From Rhodoferax sp. (GTDB lineage: Bacteria; Pseudomonadota; Gammaproteobacteria; Burkholderiales; Burkholderiaceae_C): 64,000 bases of DNA. Positions 62,267-64,000 of this stretch are shown here, one piece after another. Under the pieces are notes generated by a model, which had not been told where the DNA came from, searched no databases, and saw nothing but the letters and a program-made list of their open reading frames with translations. Position numbers and translations under genes: made by a program. How positions within the stretch are numbered: position 1 is the first letter of the stretch; each line of letters begins with the position of its first letter. The stretch covers positions 682,001 through 746,000 of the forward strand of contig NZ_JADMJN010000002.1 in assembly GCF_018780565.1 (NCBI RefSeq), read 5' to 3'.

Positions 62267-64000
62267 ATGAAAACAGATCTCTCTGGCGCGAAGGGATCCA
62301 ATGCGGGTGACGATTTTCACGTGCTTTGGGCGCTGCATCACGCGATGCGAGTTCTTGTCCCGAGTTCGGACCTGACCGCTGTAACGGTTGAAGGAATTCC
62401 GATCGAAGCCGGGCTTGATGCCGCCATTGCTGCACCAGATGCTTGGGAAGGCGTGGACGTCGGGCTCTTCTATGGCGGCGACAGCCTCCGCACGGCTCAG
62501 CGAATCGAAATTCAGCAGCTCAAGTACTCAACCGCATCACCCAACAAGTCCTGGACGGTTACGCGTCTGTGTCATGCAACGAACCGTCAGGGCGACAACT
62601 CAGTCGTCGCGAGACTGGCAAAGGCATTCATCGAAGCGAGGCGACTCGCGCCCAACCTGTCCGAGAATGGGTTGGTTGTCAAGCTTGTCAGCAACCAGCC
62701 GATCAGCGAGGAGGTTGTTCATGCCCTAGCAGGCATCCCCTTGTTAACAAACGCAGCTGCTTTCTCAAAATCAGAAGAGTTGTACGACAGACTAAAGATC
62801 GCCAGTGGTCTTTCTGACGACGATTTTTCTGCCATGGCGAAGGCTCTGGATTTCACTGACTGCCAAGGGCCTTCCAGATTCCAAGTGCAAGAGCGAGTGA
62901 TCGCGGCTATTGGCGCGGTGGCCGCCGCCGACTCGCGTCAAATGATGCTGGAGCTGCGCCAAGTCGTGTACAGCCGCATGCTGCCGGGCAAGCATGACGC
63001 GATCACCCGGGAAGTGATTCTCGGGGCCATGTTCCTTGGTGATCCTGAGGCGTTGTTGCCATGTCCCCCTCGACTGAAGCAGCCGGAGAAAATTGTGGCT
63101 CGCTCAGTTGTTCAGGAGCTTGTTCACACCCATTTTCCCAGGCAGCAGAGGATATGCCTTCACGGCGAGGGCGGGTGTGGAAAAACCACCGCGCTGTTGG
63201 AAATGCGCACGCAGTTGCCGGAAGGTTCGGAGCTGATCATTTTCGATTGCTACGGCGGCGGACGCTACATGGACTCGGACGGGCAGCGCCATCTTCCGCG
63301 GCACGCCATCCTGCATCTGTGCAATGAAATGTCCGCACGTGTAGGCGCACCGATGCTGATCACGGCCTCAGCGGCCATCGACTATCCACGGGAATTCATC
63401 ATCCGACTGCGAAAAGCCGCATCCATCGTTACGGCCCGTAGCCTTGATGCGCTGCTGGTCATCGCCGTGGACGCCGCCGACAATTCGGTAGCGGCCGCGC
63501 TCGCGCGGACACCACCGGAGCGCAGCTTTGTGCACGACATTGCCGAGCTGGGTAATTTGCCGACCAATGTCCGATTGCTTATCTCCGCACGGACAGGCAG
63601 GCTTCCCGCACTGCGCCTTCCCACCGGGTTCCTCCCGGTTGCGATAGGCGACTTTGAGCTACCTGAGACAAGGGATTTCGTACGACTCCAAGACATCAAG
63701 CAGACGGATTCCTGGCTTGCAGATCTGCAGCATTTGTCGGGCGGCAATGCACGGGTGATTTCATACGCGTTCGACTATGGCCGCGAGATGTCGCAGGACC
63801 CGTTGAAGTACCTCCGGCCCGGCGGCAAAGACCTGCAACGCATCTTCCAAGAAAGAATTGCCGAAGCGCTTCAGAAGGGAGGGGATCTGCTTGAGTTTAG
63901 CCGCCTCTGCGCCGCGCTGGTAGCGCTGCCGCGGCCGATACCCCTGTCGCACCTAGCGGGCATTCTTGGCGTTGGTGAGGCCCATTTGCGCGACATCGGT
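62267..64000 (+). CDS. Large P-loop (STAND-like) NTPase with N-terminal nuclease-like domain, 3' end cut
   Basis: This frame is open from ATG 62267 to the window edge, 578 residues visible. N-terminal domain (1-150): AGDDFHVLWALHHA, then Glu42 in TVEG, Asp64 in VDVGLFYGG and IEIQQLKYS (Gln84, Lys86), an E...D...QxK order like Cap4/DUF4297-type PD-(D/E)xK nucleases. A linker (150-290) leads to an ATPase: Walker A GEGGCGKT (300-307), Walker B LLVIAVDAADN (Asp402), LLISARTGRL and LSGGNARVI. This layout matches STAND defence proteins such as the Avs families, where the C-terminal sensor (outside the window) recognises a phage protein. The substrate and C-terminus are not seen. Confidence 0.82.
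   Translation, partial: MKTDLSGAKGSNAGDDFHVLWALHHAMRVLVPSSDLTAVTVEGIPIEAGLDAAIAAPDAWEGVDVGLFYGGDSLRTAQRIEIQQLKYSTASPNKSWTVTRLCHATNRQGDNSVVARLAKAFIEARRLAPNLSENGLVVKLVSNQPISEEVVHALAGIPLLTNAAAFSKSEELYDRLKIASGLSDDDFSAMAKALDFTDCQGPSRFQVQERVIAAIGAVAAADSRQMMLELRQVVYSRMLPGKHDAITREVILGAMFLGDPEALLPCPPRLKQPEKIVARSVVQELVHTHFPRQQRICLHGEGGCGKTTALLEMRTQLPEGSELIIFDCYGGGRYMDSDGQRHLPRHAILHLCNEMSARVGAPMLITASAAIDYPREFIIRLRKAASIVTARSLDALLVIAVDAADNSVAAALARTPPERSFVHDIAELGNLPTNVRLLISARTGRLPALRLPTGFLPVAIGDFELPETRDFVRLQDIKQTDSWLADLQHLSGGNARVISYAFDYGREMSQDPLKYLRPGGKDLQRIFQERIAEALQKGGDLLEFSRLCAALVALPRPIPLSHLAGILGVGEAHLRDIG

Overview
The window looks like chromosomal DNA of a Comamonadaceae-type betaproteobacterium (Rhodoferax/Polaromonas/Acidovorax kind). 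The evidence is high-GC coding sequence, tctC/Bug-type binding proteins, an indolepyruvate:ferredoxin oxidoreductase pair, the folC-dedD-cvpA-purF order, and short AT-rich GCTAT/ATAGC patches that I associate with this family. No assignment below species-group level is possible from sequence alone.

Layout. 1-13.3 kb is mostly housekeeping: a Crp/Fnr regulator (cut by the window edge), a PAS-GGDEF cyclase, cutA, guanine deaminase, dcd, an enoyl-CoA hydratase, an ornithine-cyclodeaminase-like reductase, a YpfJ metallopeptidase, rhlE, apaH, a CBS/CorC membrane protein, a REC-GGDEF cyclase and a DUF218 protein. 13.4-22.4 kb is a catabolic block: a Bug binding protein and iorB-iorA form one overlapping operon, diverge from a LysR regulator, and are followed by a cytochrome c/PQQ-type dehydrogenase operon. 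The LysR promoter and the upstream region of the dehydrogenase share a 47-bp AT-rich element, so one regulator may serve both. 22.4-26.6 kb holds a DMT exporter, a flavoprotein, an SDR enzyme, a secreted glutathione peroxidase and a 53-residue membrane peptide.

26.7-28.3 kb is the wreck of an integrative element: an att-like copy of the tRNA-Thr 3' end, an internally deleted IS3-family insertion sequence that cuts straight into a tyrosine integrase, one cargo gene, then tRNA-Thr(CGU). 28.3-37.2 kb carries fbp, pepN, prfB (with its programmed frameshift), an alpha/beta hydrolase, an acyl-CoA synthetase and an aldo/keto reductase. 37.2-43.7 kb is more variable: a large orphan flagellin, three small exported or membrane proteins and an overlapping response regulator/histidine kinase/SnoaL-like operon. 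43.7-59.2 kb is again core: fadH, ybaK, plsY, an Lrp regulator, a yajQ/retropepsin/HD operon, murB, ppnP, argG, folC-dedD-cvpA-purF and gltX.

A tRNA cluster (Ala-GGC, Glu-UUC, Asp-GUC) with its own promoter and terminator ends the core region. Beyond tRNA-Asp begins an accessory island: a hipB-hipA toxin-antitoxin pair, whose HipB has an unusual five-unit, 12-residue repeat, and divergently a large P-loop NTPase with an N-terminal PD-(D/E)xK-like nuclease domain, running off the window end. This nuclease-STAND protein beside hipBA is the best candidate for an anti-phage or otherwise undescribed system here.
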